Origin: Pseudomonas sp. RIT-PI-r
GTDB lineage: Bacteria; Pseudomonadota; Gammaproteobacteria; Pseudomonadales; Pseudomonadaceae
NCBI RefSeq assembly: GCF_001297015.1
Contig: NZ_LIGE01000013.1
Span: forward strand, 124,001-188,000
Direction: 5' to 3'
DNA length: 64,000 nt
Below the pieces are notes generated by a model that worked only from the letters and a program-made list of their open reading frames with translations, ran no database searches and was not told where the DNA came from. The position numbers were made by a program, and so were the translations under genes. This document shows, piece after piece, positions 37,801 through 47,527 of the stretch. How positions within the stretch are numbered: position 1 is the stretch's first letter; each line of letters begins with the position of its first letter.

Positions 37801-39504
37801 TTACTGAGCAGCAGGCGTGATATCACGCATCGGCTTGCCCTTCACCGGCGCATCGCCCGCAACGTAGTACGGCGCGGTGCTGCGCGGCAGCGGCTGACGA
37901 CCACGGATCTTGTCGGCGATTTTCTCGGCGATCATGATCGTCGGCGCGTTCAGGTTACCGGTGGTGATGATCGGCATGATCGAGGCATCGACCACACGCA
38001 GGCTCTGCATGCCGTGCACGCGACCTTCGCCATCGACCACAGCCATTTCGTCGGTGCCCATCTTGCACGAGCAGGACGGGTGGAACGCGGTTTCGGCGTG
38101 CTCACGGATGAACTTGTCCAGCTGCTCATCGGTTTGCACTTCGATGCCCGGGCTGATTTCGCGGCCACGGAAAGCGTCCAGCGCAGGCTGCTGCATGATT
38201 TCACGGGTCAGGCGGATGCCGTCGCGGAATTCTTGCCAGTCCTGCTCGGTGGCCATGTAGTTGAACAGGATGCTCGGGTGCTGGCGCGGGTCTTTCGACT
38301 TGGCCTGGATGCGACCACGGCTTGGCGAGCGCATGGAACCCATGTGCGCCTGGAAACCGTGCTCTTTCACACCGTTGCTGCCGTTGTAGTTAATCGCCAC
38401 CGGCAGGAAGTGGTACTGAATGTTCGGCCATTCGAATTCCGGACGCGAACGGATGAAACCGCCGGCTTCGAACTGGTTGCTGGCGCCGATACCGGTGCCG
38501 TTGAACAGCCACTCGGCACCGATGGCTGGCTGGTTGTACCAGAGCAGCGACGGGTACAGCGACACCGGTTGGGTGCACGCGTATTGCAGGTACAGCTCAA
38601 GGTGATCCTGCAGGTTTTCACCGACGCCCGGCAGATCGTGAACCACCGGGATGTCGAGGGACTTCAGCAGTTCGGCAGGGCCGACACCGGAGCGCTGCAG
38701 AATCTGCGGCGAAGCGATGGCGCCGGAGCACAGCAGGACTTCTTTGCGCGCTTTGGCTTCAACGCGCTCTTCAGCGTCGCCGACCAGGTAACGCACGCCA
38801 ACGGCACGCTTGCCTTCGAACAGAATCTTGTCGGTCAGGGCGTGGGTGACGATGGTCAGGGTCGAACGCTTCTTGGCGACGTCGAGGTAGCCACGGGCGG
38901 TGGATGCACGACGGCCGTTCGGCGTCACGGTGCGGTCCATCGGGCCGAAGCCTTCCTGTTGATAACCGTTCAAGTCTTCGGTGCGCGGGTAACCGGCCTG
39001 CACGCCAGCTTCAACCATGGCGTGGAACAGCGGGTTGTTGCCAGCCTTCGGCGTGGTCACGCTGACCGGGCCTTCGCCACCGTGGTAATCGTTCGGGCCG
39101 ATGTCGCGGGTTTCGGCTTTGCGGAAGTACGGCAGGCAGTCGAGGTACGACCAGTTTTCCAGGCCTGGCAGTTTCGCCCAGCCGTCGTAGTCCATCGCGT
39201 TACCACGGATGTAGCACATGCCGTTGATCAGCGAGGAACCGCCGAGGCCTTTGCCGCGACCGCATTCCATCCGGCGACCGTCCATGTGTGGCTCGGCGTC
39301 GGTTTCGTAAGCCCAGTTGTAGCGACGACCTTGCAGCGGGAACGCCAGAGCGGCCGGCATTTGCGTGCGGAAGTCGAGACGGTAATCCGGGCCGCCTGCT
39401 TCGAGCAGCAGAACGGTGACGCCGGCGTCTTCAGTCAGACGGGTCGCCAGGGTGTTACCGGCCGAGCCGGCACCGATGATGATGTAATCGAATTCTTGGG
39501 ACAT
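37801..39504 (-). CDS. betA: Choline dehydrogenase
   Basis: A 567-residue FAD-dependent GMC oxidoreductase that oxidises choline to betaine aldehyde. The N-terminal FAD motif [19 protein letters not shown], the GMC signatures [15 protein letters not shown] and [15 protein letters not shown], and the C-terminal HPSCSCKMG with the active-site His region are present. ATG 39504 has AGAGGG 8 nt upstream; a GTG three codons earlier is poorly placed. It is the last gene of betIBA, 180 bp after betB, with a REP pair in that gap. Confidence 0.95.
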   Translation of the reverse strand: MSQEFDYIIIGAGSAGNTLATRLTEDAGVTVLLLEAGGPDYRLDFRTQMPAALAFPLQGRRYNWAYETDAEPHMDGRRMECGRGKGLGGSSLINGMCYIRGNAMDYDGWAKLPGLENWSYLDCLPYFRKAETRDIGPNDYHGGEGPVSVTTPKAGNNPLFHAMVEAGVQAGYPRTEDLNGYQQEGFGPMDRTVTPNGRRASTARGYLDVAKKRSTLTIVTHALTDKILFEGKRAVGVRYLVGDAEERVEAKARKEVLLCSGAIASPQILQRSGVGPAELLKSLDIPVVHDLPGVGENLQDHLELYLQYACTQPVSLYPSLLWYNQPAIGAEWLFNGTGIGASNQFEAGGFIRSRPEFEWPNIQYHFLPVAINYNGSNGVKEHGFQAHMGSMRSPSRGRIQAKSKDPRQHPSILFNYMATEQDWQEFRDGIRLTREIMQQPALDAFRGREISPGIEVQTDEQLDKFIREHAETAFHPSCSCKMGTDEMAVVDGEGRVHGMQSLRVVDASIMPIITTGNLNAPTIMIAEKIADKIRGRQPLPRSTAPYYVAGDAPVKGKPMRDITPAAQ

Positions 39505-39562
39505 TGAATGCACCCTCTTTGATAGTGGTCAGGTCGGACCTTGGCGAGTGCTGTGCACTCGA

Positions 39563-39670
39563 ATCGCTGGCAAGCCAGCTCCCACAGGGATTGGGGGCTG
39601 CCACAAATTGGATGGACGACTCCAAACCTGTGGGAGCGGGCTTGCCCGCGAAGAGGCCTTCGCGGGCAAC
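39563..39670. repeat. Mixed REP pair between betB and betA
   Basis: The left arm (ATCGCTGGCAAGCCAGCTCC) belongs to the GGAGCTGGCTTGCCAGC family; the right arm (GGGAGCGGGCTTGCCCGCGA) to the GGAGCGGGCTTGCCCGCG family, not seen elsewhere here. A further partial GCCTTCGCGGGCAACG follows. Confidence 0.75.
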
Positions 39671-39684
39671 GAAAATCTCGGGTC

Positions 39685-41157
39685 TTAGAACACCGAGACG
39701 TAATCGCCCAGCTCGACCTGTACCGATTTGATGCGGGTGAAGTTGTTCAGCGAGCTGATGCCGTTTTCACGGCCAACACCCGACTGCTTGTAACCGCCGA
39801 CCGGCATTTTTGCGTCGGACTCGCCCCAGGCGTTGATCCAGCAGATACCGGCTTCCAGTTGATGAATCACGCGGGGCGCGCGGTTCAGGTCTTTGGTGAC
39901 GATACCGGCGGCCAGGCCGAAGTCGGTGTCGTTGGCGCGGCGGATCACTTCTTCTTCGGTTTCGTAGGAGAGGATCGCCATCACTGGGCCAAAGATTTCT
40001 TCACGGACGATGGTCATGTCGTCGGTGCAGTCGGTGAACACGGTTGGCGCGACGAACGCGCCTTTGGCGAATTCGCCGTCGGTCAGACGATCGCCGCCGC
40101 ACAGTACGCGAGCGCCTTGCTCTTTACCCTTGGCGATGTAGCCGAGCACGCTTTCCATGTGCGCGAAGCTGACCAGCGGGCCGAAGTTGGTGTTTTCGTC
40201 TTCCGGGTTGCCAACGCGGATGCGTGCAACGCGCTCAACGATCTTGGCTTCGAAAGCGGCTTTCAAGTGCGCCGGAACGAACACGCGAGTGCCGTTGGTG
40301 CAGACCTGACCGGAGCTGTAGAAGTTGGCCATCATTGCGGTGTCGGCAGCGCGATCGAGGTCGGCGTCGTCGCAGATGATCAGCGGGGACTTGCCGCCCA
40401 GTTCCATGGTCACGTCTTTCAGCGACGAAGCCGAAGCGCTGGCCATTACCTTCTTGCCAGTGTCGGTGCCGCCGGTGAAGGAGATTTTTTCGATGCGCGG
40501 GTGCTCGGTCAGCCAGGTGCCGACTTCACGGCCGCTGCCGGTCAGCACGTTGAACACACCGTTCGGAACGCCGGCTTCGGTGTAGATCTCGGCCAGTTTC
40601 AGGGTGGTCAGCGAAGTGACTTCGCTTGGCTTGAAGATCATCGCGTTACCGGCAGCCAGCGCTGGAGCGGATTTCCACAGGGCGATCTGGATCGGGTAGT
40701 GCCACGCGCCGATACCGGCGACAACACCCAGCGGCTCGCGACGGGTATAGACGAAAGAAGTGTCGCGCAGTGGAATCTGCTCGCCTTCGATGGCCGGCAC
40801 CAGGCCTGCGTAGTATTCCAGCACGTCAGCACCGGTAACGATGTCGACGTATTTGGTTTCGGAGAAGGATTTACCGGTGTCCAGGGTTTCCAGGGCGGCC
40901 AGCTCATCGTTGCGCTCGCGCAGGATGTCGACGGCGCGACGCAGGATGCGCGAACGCTCCATGGCGGTCATCGCGGCCCAGATTTTCTGGCCCTTTTCAG
41001 CGCTGACCACGGCGCGCTCGACGTCTTCCTTGGTCGCACGTTGCACCAGTGCGAGGACTTCACCGTTAGCCGGGTTGATGGCTTCGAAGGTGGCATCGCT
41101 GCCGGCGTCAGAGTACGCGCCATCGATGTAAAGTTTTTGCAGTTCGAAACGGGCCAT
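39685..41157 (-). CDS. betB: Betaine aldehyde dehydrogenase
   Basis: A 490-residue NAD(P)+-dependent aldehyde dehydrogenase that oxidises betaine aldehyde to glycine betaine. It has [24 protein letters not shown] near the cofactor site, [12 protein letters not shown], the catalytic Glu in MELGGKSPL, and the catalytic Cys in [13 protein letters not shown]. The length equals known BetB enzymes. ATG 41157 has GAGGAC upstream. It is the middle gene of betI-betB-betA. Confidence 0.96.
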   Translation of the reverse strand: MARFELQKLYIDGAYSDAGSDATFEAINPANGEVLALVQRATKEDVERAVVSAEKGQKIWAAMTAMERSRILRRAVDILRERNDELAALETLDTGKSFSETKYVDIVTGADVLEYYAGLVPAIEGEQIPLRDTSFVYTRREPLGVVAGIGAWHYPIQIALWKSAPALAAGNAMIFKPSEVTSLTTLKLAEIYTEAGVPNGVFNVLTGSGREVGTWLTEHPRIEKISFTGGTDTGKKVMASASASSLKDVTMELGGKSPLIICDDADLDRAADTAMMANFYSSGQVCTNGTRVFVPAHLKAAFEAKIVERVARIRVGNPEDENTNFGPLVSFAHMESVLGYIAKGKEQGARVLCGGDRLTDGEFAKGAFVAPTVFTDCTDDMTIVREEIFGPVMAILSYETEEEVIRRANDTDFGLAAGIVTKDLNRAPRVIHQLEAGICWINAWGESDAKMPVGGYKQSGVGRENGISSLNNFTRIKSVQVELGDYVSVF

Positions 41158-41245
41158 AGTGTCCTCGCAAGTGCATTGGTGGTTGGCGTTGACCACCGCG
41201 ATAAGGCTGCGGTGGCAGTGAGGGGCCGAGCGTTTTCTGTGTGCT

Positions 41246-41839
41246 CTAGCTCACCTTCTTGGCCAATTGGAAATCCATGTATTCGTAAGCGATCTGTTGC
41301 GCCTGCGCCGTGTCGAAAGCGTCTCCCGACAAAGCGCCGCGCAACCACAAACCGTCAATCAACGCGGCCAGGCCACGCGCTGCGGTGCGCGCATCTTCGA
41401 GCGGCAACACGCGGCGGAACTCGCAGCACAGGTTGGAATACAGACGGTGATCGTTGATCCGCTGCAACCTGTGCAAAGACGGCTGGTGCATGCTGGTGGC
41501 CCAGAAGGCCAGCCAGGTTTTCATTGCCGGGCCATTGACCTGGCTGGCGTCGAAGTTGCCTTCGATGATCACCTGCAGATGCGCCCGTGGGCTGTCATCT
41601 GCCAGCGCCTGACGGCGCGCGGTGACGCTCTCGCTGAGGGCTGTCATCAGATACCGCATCGTGGCGGCAATCAGGCCGTTCTTGTCCTGAAAGTAATGAC
41701 TGATGATGCCATTCGAGACACCGGCCAAACGGGCGATCAGCGCAATGCTGGCGTCCCCCATTCCGACCTGATCGACCGCCTGCAAAGTGGCTTCGATCAG
41801 TTGTTGGCGGCGGATGGGTTGCATACCGACCTTGGGCAT
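41246..41839 (-). CDS. betI: BetI, TetR-family repressor of choline oxidation
   Basis: A 197-residue TetR-type regulator. The N-terminal helix-turn-helix ([40 protein letters not shown]) is that of BetI, a choline-responsive repressor of betIBA and betT. I use the ATG at 41839 with AAGGAG 9 nt upstream; the ATG at 41848 would leave no room for the ribosome site. It leads the betIBA operon. A perfect palindrome lies 71 bp upstream, between betI and divergent betT. Confidence 0.95.
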   Translation of the reverse strand: MPKVGMQPIRRQQLIEATLQAVDQVGMGDASIALIARLAGVSNGIISHYFQDKNGLIAATMRYLMTALSESVTARRQALADDSPRAHLQVIIEGNFDASQVNGPAMKTWLAFWATSMHQPSLHRLQRINDHRLYSNLCCEFRRVLPLEDARTAARGLAALIDGLWLRGALSGDAFDTAQAQQIAYEYMDFQLAKKVS

Positions 41840-41909
41840 CTTGCACATCTCCTTAGGCCTTCCGAGCGGCGAATCACGCCTATCGGATTGAGGGCCAGTC
41901 TATTTTGTT

Positions 41910-41929
41910 TTGATTGAACGTTCAATCAA
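41910..41929. promoter_or_regulatory. Perfect 20-bp palindrome, likely BetI operator
   Basis: TTGATTGAACGTTCAATCAA, in the betI-betT intergenic region. TetR-family BetI proteins bind symmetric sites of this kind in the same divergent context. Confidence 0.8.
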
Positions 41930-41962
41930 CAAAGAATAAGATCTGCGACAAATCGTCGCTGC

Positions 41963-42142
41963 CTACAGATTTTTCCTACGTGTAAGTGGCGATAAAATCG
42001 ACATCCGAAAATGCTCGAAACCTGCGTGGGGCATGGCGCGGTTCGCGATTCGATGGACGTGTTGAAAGGGCAAGACGCTCAGGGCCAGGTTTCGGATGAA
42101 CGTCCGTCCACCTTCGGCCACGAAAGCGATTCGCAGCGCCAT
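41963..42142 (-). CDS. Possible 59-residue protein or conserved leader element
   Basis: The minus strand is open from an ATG at 42142 to a stop at 41963 and reads MALRIAFVAEGGRTFIRNLA and onward to PLTRRKNL. Similar short hypothetical proteins occur, as I recall, in Pseudomonas annotations, but I have not checked this. No good ribosome site is present and the frame stays open far upstream into the antisense of betT, so the conservation could instead reflect an RNA or DNA element. No function is proposed. Confidence 0.25.
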   Translation of the reverse strand: MALRIAFVAEGGRTFIRNLALSVLPFQHVHRIANRAMPHAGFEHFRMSILSPLTRRKNL

Positions 42143-42268
42143 TTCGGCAGGTTCGGGCTTTTTTCGGGGTGTCTTTATATCACCCGCCGGTCGGCTGCCA
42201 ACTAACCGATTGGTCGGGTTCCGTGTTGCCTTGTGTTCTTCTCTCGCACTGCCTGGAGCATTTGTGCC

Positions 42269-44266
42269 ATGAGTTCTGCCTCGCTTATAAAGACCCCGCC
42301 CGAGAAGGTGACGGTCAACGGTTGGGTGTTTTACACCTCTACCGCGCTGATTCTGTTGTTGACCGCCATTCTGATTATCGCCCCGCAAGAGGCCGGCAGA
42401 CTGTTGGGTATCGCTCAGGCCTGGTTGTCGCGCAGCTTCGGCTGGTACTACATGGTGGTCATCGCCGCCTACCTGGTGTTTGTGGTGGGCCTGGCGTTTT
42501 CCTCGTACGGCAAACTCAAACTGGGCAGCAAGGACGACACCCCGGATTTCAGTTACGGCGCCTGGGCGGGGATGCTGTTCTCGTCGGGTATCGGTATTTC
42601 GCTGCTGTACTTCGGCGCGTCCGAGCCACTGGATCACTACTTCAATCCGCCGGAAGGCGCCTCGGCCAGCAACCTGGCCGCACGTCAGGCGGTGCAACTG
42701 ACTTTCCTGCACTGGGGCCTGCACGGCTGGGCGATCTATGCGCTGGTCGGTCTGGCCGTGGCGTACTTTGCGTACCGTCATAATCAGCCGCTGGCCCTGC
42801 GTTCGGCGCTGTATCCGCTGGTCGGCGAGCGTTGGGTCAAAGGCGCGGCCGGTCATGCGGTGGACGGTTTCGGCATGTTCGTAACGCTGCTGGGTCTGGT
42901 GACGAACCTGGGGATCGGTTCGCTGCAAGTGTCGTCGGGCCTGGAAAACCTGTTCGGCATGGAACACAGCAACACCAACCTGTTGATCGTGATCATCGTG
43001 ATGAGCACCGTGGCGACCATCGCTGCCGTGTCCGGCGTGGAAAACGGCATCCGTCGTCTGTCCAACCTGAACATCGTGCTGTTCAGCGGTCTGCTGATTT
43101 TCGTGCTGTTGTTCGGCCCGACCTTGCACCTGCTCAACGGCTTCGTGCAGAACATCGGCGACTACCTCAACGGCATCGTGCTGAAAACTTTCGACCTGTA
43201 TGTGTACGAAGGTGACAACGCCAAGTCCGAGCGCTGGATGGGCCTGTGGACCCTGTTCTACTGGGCATGGTGGATTTCCTGGGCGCCATTCGTCGGCATG
43301 TTCATCGCGCGTATTTCCCGTGGTCGTACCGTGCGTGAACTGGTCGCCGGCGTGCTGCTGATTCCGCTGGGCTTCACCTTGGCCTGGCTGTCGATCTTCG
43401 GTAACTCGGCGCTGGACCTGGTGATGAACCATGGTGCGGTGGAACTCGGCAAGACGGCGCTGGAACAGCCGTCGATGGCGATCTATCAGTTGCTTGAACA
43501 CTACCCGGCGTCGAAAGTCGTCATCGGTGTGTCGATCTTTGTCGGTTTCGTGCTGTTCCTGACCCCGGCCGACTCTGGCGCGGTGATGATGGCGAATCTG
43601 TCCTGCAAGGGCGGCAACGTCGATGAAGATGCGCCGCACTGGCTGCGGATCTTCTGGTCGGTGGTGATCACCCTGGTGACCATCGGTCTGCTGTTTGCCG
43701 GTAACTTCGAAGCCATGCAAACCATGGTGGTGCTGGCCGGTCTGCCGTTCTCGGTGGTGCTGGTGTTCTTCATGTTCGGCCTGCACAAGGCGATGCGCCA
43801 GGACGTGCAGATCGAACAGGAGCAAGCGCAACTGGCAGAGCGCGGGCGTCGTGGTTTCAGTGAGCGTCTGACGCAACTGGATCTGCAGCCGAGCCAATCG
43901 GTGGTGCAGCGTTTCATGGACAAGCAAGTCAGCCCGGCGCTGGAAGACGCCACCGCGCAGATGCGTGCGCAGGGTCTGACAGTGCAGACGCTGTTGGGTA
44001 AATCCAAGCGCTGCATGGGCGTGCGCGTCGAAATGGAAGAGGGTAACCCTTTCGTTTACGAAGTGAGCCTGGACGGCTATCTGGCGACCCCGACTGAATC
44101 GGCGCAGTCCGATGAAGCGCGCCAGCGTTATTACCGCGCCGAGGTGTATCTGCACAACGGCAGCCAGGATTACGACCTGATGGGCTTCACGCAGGATCAG
44201 ATCACGCGGGATGTGCTCGATCAGTTTGAAAGCCATCGGCAGCTCCTTGGCCGAGTGTACAGCTAA
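42269..44266 (+). CDS. betT: BCCT-family choline transporter
   Basis: A 665-residue inner-membrane betaine/choline/carnitine transporter with twelve helices. GMLFSSGIGISLLYFGASEPLDHYF and the helix-8 region FYWAWWISWAPFVGMFIARISRGRT are BCCT signatures, the Trp-rich segment forming the quaternary-amine site. The C-terminal cytoplasmic tail of about 150 residues matches the osmosensing extension of long BetT proteins. ATG 42269 has GGAG upstream. It is divergent from betIBA and probably co-repressed by BetI. Confidence 0.94.
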   Translation: MSSASLIKTPPEKVTVNGWVFYTSTALILLLTAILIIAPQEAGRLLGIAQAWLSRSFGWYYMVVIAAYLVFVVGLAFSSYGKLKLGSKDDTPDFSYGAWAGMLFSSGIGISLLYFGASEPLDHYFNPPEGASASNLAARQAVQLTFLHWGLHGWAIYALVGLAVAYFAYRHNQPLALRSALYPLVGERWVKGAAGHAVDGFGMFVTLLGLVTNLGIGSLQVSSGLENLFGMEHSNTNLLIVIIVMSTVATIAAVSGVENGIRRLSNLNIVLFSGLLIFVLLFGPTLHLLNGFVQNIGDYLNGIVLKTFDLYVYEGDNAKSERWMGLWTLFYWAWWISWAPFVGMFIARISRGRTVRELVAGVLLIPLGFTLAWLSIFGNSALDLVMNHGAVELGKTALEQPSMAIYQLLEHYPASKVVIGVSIFVGFVLFLTPADSGAVMMANLSCKGGNVDEDAPHWLRIFWSVVITLVTIGLLFAGNFEAMQTMVVLAGLPFSVVLVFFMFGLHKAMRQDVQIEQEQAQLAERGRRGFSERLTQLDLQPSQSVVQRFMDKQVSPALEDATAQMRAQGLTVQTLLGKSKRCMGVRVEMEEGNPFVYEVSLDGYLATPTESAQSDEARQRYYRAEVYLHNGSQDYDLMGFTQDQITRDVLDQFESHRQLLGRVYS

Positions 44267-44275
44267 AGTCAAAAG

Positions 44276-44438
44276 CCCCCCTCACCCCAGCCCTCTCCCT
44301 AAGGGAGAGGGGGAAAGGGAGCAGATCGAGGGCTTTTCAATGCCTGAATTCGACTCGATTTCTCAGGTCGATGTAGCTTGAAAGTACAACTCGGTCAGTC
44401 CCCTCTCCCTCTGGGAGAGGGTTAGGGTGAGGGGCTTT
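44276..44438. repeat. Long inverted repeat, CCCTCACCC family
   Basis: The arms CCCCCTCACCCCAGCCCTCT and AGAGGGTTAGGGTGAGGGG flank a core containing GACTCGATTTCTCAGGTCG, very like the copy at 5101. It lies between the convergent betT and cbcV. Confidence 0.8.
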
Positions 44439-44451
44439 TCCCTGACCCAAT

Positions 44452-44484
44452 AAAAAGGGATCGCTCACCGCGATCCCTTTTTTT
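44452..44484. terminator. Bidirectional terminator between betT and cbcV
   Basis: Five A, the stem GGGATCGC (44457-44464), a 5-nt loop, GCGATCCC (44470-44477), then seven T. It can stop both betT and cbcXWV transcripts. Confidence 0.92.
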
Positions 44485-44492
44485 ATCCCGCC

Positions 44493-45671
44493 TTAACCGA
44501 GGTTCTTGCCCAGCAACGCGTGATACAACTCACTGTCGCCCAGAATCCCCACCACATGATTGTTATCGTGCAGCACCAGTTTGTTGCCGGTCTGATAACG
44601 AATCTGCAACGCGTCACGCATGCCGATGTTCGAATCCACCAACGTCGGTTTACGCTCCAGGCCTTCCACCGCTTGCCCCGGCGCCCAGTTCTGCAGATTC
44701 AGCACCGAGCCGTTCTGCCGCGCACCCTTGATGGTGTTGCCTTCAGCCAGGTCCAGCCACGAATCGCCGCCCGGATCCAGACACACCGAACCGTTGATGC
44801 GTTTGCACTTGTCCAGTGTGCGCATCAGGCTGCGCCCGCACAGTACGTTTAGCGGATTGGTGTGCGCCACGAAGGTGCGCACATAGTCGTCCGCCGGGTT
44901 GAGCACGATCTCTTCCGGCACGCTGTACTGGATGATCCGGCCGTCCTTCATGATCGCGATGCGGCTACCCAGTTTGAGCGCTTCGTCGAGGTCGTGACTC
45001 ACGAACACGATGGTTTTGCTCAGCTTGCGTTGCAGTTCCAGCAGTTCATCCTGCAAGCCCTGACGGATCAGCGGGTCGAGTGCCGAGAACGGTTCGTCCA
45101 TGAGCAAAATGTCGGCGTCCATCGCCAGCGCCCGTGCCAGACCGACACGCTGCTGCATGCCGCCAGAGAGTTCGTCAGGCTTCTTGTTGCGCCATTGGGT
45201 CAGGCCAACCAGTTCGAGTTTTTCATCGACCAGCTTGCGCCGTTCCTTTTCCGGACGACCCTGCATTTCCAGACCGAAACTGATGTTCTCGCGCACCGTC
45301 AGCCACGGCATCAGAGCGAACTTCTGGAACACCATGGCGATGCGTTTGGTGCGCATCATTTTCAGCTCGGCCGGGGTGCAGGAGGCGATGTCGATCTGCT
45401 TGCCTTCATGCTCGACGAACAGCTTGCCGCGGCTCACGGTGTTGAGGCCGTTGATGCAGCGCAGCAGGCTCGACTTGCCCGAACCGGACAGGCCCATCAG
45501 CACGCAGATTTCGCCTTTGTTGATGTCCAGCGTGGCTTTTTCCACGCCGACGATCTGCCCGGTTTTCTTCAGGATCTCGTTGCGGGTCATGCCCTGATCG
45601 AGCAGCTTGAGTGCCTCGCGTGGATCCTTGGAGAAGATTACGTCGACGTCTTCGAAGCGAATTATGCTCAT
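44493..45671 (-). CDS. cbcV: Choline/betaine/carnitine ABC transporter ATPase
   Basis: A 392-residue ProV-type ATPase. It has Walker A GLSGSGKSS, signature LSGGMQQRVGLARALA and Walker B ILLMDEPFSALDP. The C-terminal 110 residues form a CBS-like regulatory module typical of osmotic or quaternary-amine importers. It powers the CbcW permease and serves the binding proteins CbcX, CaiX and BetX. Its ATG overlaps the cbcW stop (ATGA). It is the last gene of cbcXWV and is followed by a terminator. Confidence 0.94.
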   Translation of the reverse strand: MSIIRFEDVDVIFSKDPREALKLLDQGMTRNEILKKTGQIVGVEKATLDINKGEICVLMGLSGSGKSSLLRCINGLNTVSRGKLFVEHEGKQIDIASCTPAELKMMRTKRIAMVFQKFALMPWLTVRENISFGLEMQGRPEKERRKLVDEKLELVGLTQWRNKKPDELSGGMQQRVGLARALAMDADILLMDEPFSALDPLIRQGLQDELLELQRKLSKTIVFVSHDLDEALKLGSRIAIMKDGRIIQYSVPEEIVLNPADDYVRTFVAHTNPLNVLCGRSLMRTLDKCKRINGSVCLDPGGDSWLDLAEGNTIKGARQNGSVLNLQNWAPGQAVEGLERKPTLVDSNIGMRDALQIRYQTGNKLVLHDNNHVVGILGDSELYHALLGKNLG

Positions 45672-46531
45672 GCGTCACCCCCTACTTTGGCGTCGGGTTG
45701 TTTGCAGATACGGTCGAGCATGATCGCCAGCAGTACGATCGCCAGGCCCGCTTCGAAGCCCAGGGCGATATCAGCAGTGTTCAGTGCGTTGACCACCGGT
45801 TTGCCGAGTCCGTCGGCGCCTACCAGTGCCGCGATCACCACCATCGACAACGACAGCATGATGCACTGGGTGATGCCGGCCGCGATGCTCGGCATGGCGT
45901 GAGGCAGTTCGATCCGTGAGAGCAATTGGCGACGCGAGCAGCCGAAGGCCTTGCCGGCGTCCATCAGTTCTTGCGGGACATCGCGGATGCCCAGGTAGGT
46001 CAGGCGGATCGGCGCAGCGATGGCGAACACCACCGTGGAGATCAGGCCCGGCACCACACCCAGCCCGAAGAGGGTCAGGGTAGGAATGAGGTAAACGAAG
46101 GTCGGTACGGTCTGCATCAGATCGAGTACCGGACGCATTAATGTGTAGAACATCGGTTTGTGCGCGGCGACGATGCCCAACGGCACGCCGATGACCACGC
46201 AGACCAGGGTCGCGAACAGCACCTGGGCGAGGGTTTCCATGGTTTCCTGCCAGTACCCCAGATTGAGGATCAGCAGAAAGGAAGCGATGACGAAAACGGT
46301 CAATCCCCATTTGCGCTGGATGAAATGCGCGAGCAGGGCGATGAGGCCGATCAAGACAAAAGGGTTGAACCAGGTGAGCGCAAACGTCACGCCGTGGATC
46401 ATCGTTTCCAGGGTCACGGCGATTGCGTCGAAAGTGTTGGCGCCGTGTTGCGTCAACCATTCGACGAAGCCCGCGATGTACTGGCCTAAAGGTATTTTCT
46501 GATCAATCAGCATGGTAGTGAACGTCCGCAT
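45668..46531 (-). CDS. cbcW: Choline/betaine/carnitine ABC transporter permease
   Basis: A 287-residue inner-membrane permease of the ProW/OpuAB type with about seven hydrophobic helices. The EAA-like loop DAGKAFGCSRRQLLSRIELPHAMPSIAAGI contacts the ATPase, and QTVPTFVYLIPTLTLFGLG is characteristic. No good ribosome site precedes the ATG at 46531; translation may start at 46513 instead. It is coupled to cbcV by a 4-bp overlap and lies 48 bp after cbcX. Confidence 0.93.
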   Translation of the reverse strand: MRTFTTMLIDQKIPLGQYIAGFVEWLTQHGANTFDAIAVTLETMIHGVTFALTWFNPFVLIGLIALLAHFIQRKWGLTVFVIASFLLILNLGYWQETMETLAQVLFATLVCVVIGVPLGIVAAHKPMFYTLMRPVLDLMQTVPTFVYLIPTLTLFGLGVVPGLISTVVFAIAAPIRLTYLGIRDVPQELMDAGKAFGCSRRQLLSRIELPHAMPSIAAGITQCIMLSLSMVVIAALVGADGLGKPVVNALNTADIALGFEAGLAIVLLAIMLDRICKQPDAKVGGDA

Positions 46532-46579
46532 GCAAGGAAATAAACAGCCCGGACGGCGTTAACCGCCCGGCATAAGCGA

Positions 46580-47527
46580 TTACTGACTAATTTTGGCTTT
46601 CACGGCCTCCAGGCCAGGTTTACCGTCAATGGTGGTCACGCCAGCGAGCCAGGTATCGAGCACTTGTGGATTCTTTTTCAGCCAGGCCTTGGCGGCCGCG
46701 TCAGGCTTCATCTTGTCGTCGAGGATGTTGCCCATCAGTTCACTCTCCATGTCGACGGTGAACTCCAGGTTCTTCAGCAACTGACCGACGTTGCTGCATT
46801 CCGCGGCGTAACCCTTGCGGGTGTTGGTCGCCACGGTCGCCGCACCGAAATCGGGGCCGAAGAAATCATCGCCACCGGTCAGATATTGAATCTTGAAGCG
46901 CTTGTTCATCGGGTGTGGCGCCCAGCCGAGGAAGACCACGGCGGTGTCGCGTTTTTGCGCGCGATCCACTTGCGAGAGCATGCCTGCTTCGGAGGATTCG
47001 ACGACTTTGAAACCGGCGGTCTTCAGGCCGAAGGCGTCCTTGTCGATCATGCTCTGGATCAGCCGGTTGCCGTCGTTGCCAGGCTCGATGCCGTAGATCT
47101 TACCGTCGAGTTCCTTCTTGAATTTGGCGATGTCGGCGAAGTCATGCAGACCTTTGTCATACAGGGCTTGCGGCACGGCGAGGGTGTACTTGGCGCCCTT
47201 GAGGTTGGTGCGCACGGTTTCCACGGTGCCGGCGTCGCGGTAGGCCTTGATGTCGTTTTCCATGGTCGGCATCCAGTTGCCGAGGAACACGTCCATGTTC
47301 TTGCCGTCAGCCAGCGACTTATAGGTCACGGGCACGGAGATCATGGTGGTCTTGGTCTTGTAGCCGAGGGCGTTGAGCACGACGGAGGTGGTGGCGGTGG
47401 TCGCGGTAATGTCGGTCCAGCCGACATCGGAGAAGTTAACGGTACTGCACTGCGCCGGTTCTGCAGCTTGCGCCAGTAACGGCAGACTCAGCATGGCGGC
47501 CAACAACAACGACGGGGAACCTTTCAT
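46580..47527 (-). CDS. cbcX: Choline-binding periplasmic protein of the Cbc transporter
   Basis: A 315-residue periplasmic protein of the ChoX/OpuAC family. The signal peptide is about 21 residues (LLAAMLSLPLLAQAA). Aromatic residues such as VGWTDITATT, FLGNWMP and [10 protein letters not shown] would form the cation-pi cage for the quaternary amine. It is paralogous to the caiX product. AAGGAG is 8 nt before the ATG at 47527. It leads cbcXWV, divergent from sdaB across a 436-bp control region with 21-bp tandem repeats. Confidence 0.93.
   Translation of the reverse strand: MKGSPSLLLAAMLSLPLLAQAAEPAQCSTVNFSDVGWTDITATTATTSVVLNALGYKTKTTMISVPVTYKSLADGKNMDVFLGNWMPTMENDIKAYRDAGTVETVRTNLKGAKYTLAVPQALYDKGLHDFADIAKFKKELDGKIYGIEPGNDGNRLIQSMIDKDAFGLKTAGFKVVESSEAGMLSQVDRAQKRDTAVVFLGWAPHPMNKRFKIQYLTGGDDFFGPDFGAATVATNTRKGYAAECSNVGQLLKNLEFTVDMESELMGNILDDKMKPDAAAKAWLKKNPQVLDTWLAGVTTIDGKPGLEAVKAKISQ

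Larger units (their letters stand above)
41840..42268. other. 429-bp betI-betT intergenic region
   Basis: It holds the BetI palindrome near its left end. On the minus strand there is an open reading frame for 59 residues (42142-41963). On the plus strand AACCTGC (42017-42023) can pair with GCAGGTT (42147-42153), just before a T run at 42159. No standard gene is evident; the frame is listed separately. Confidence 0.5.

Noticed and set aside
41963-44272. 769-codon minus-strand frame
   Set aside because: Most of it is antisense to betT and rich in His, Gln and Arg like other shadows. Only its last 59 codons, in the intergenic region, are kept as a question.
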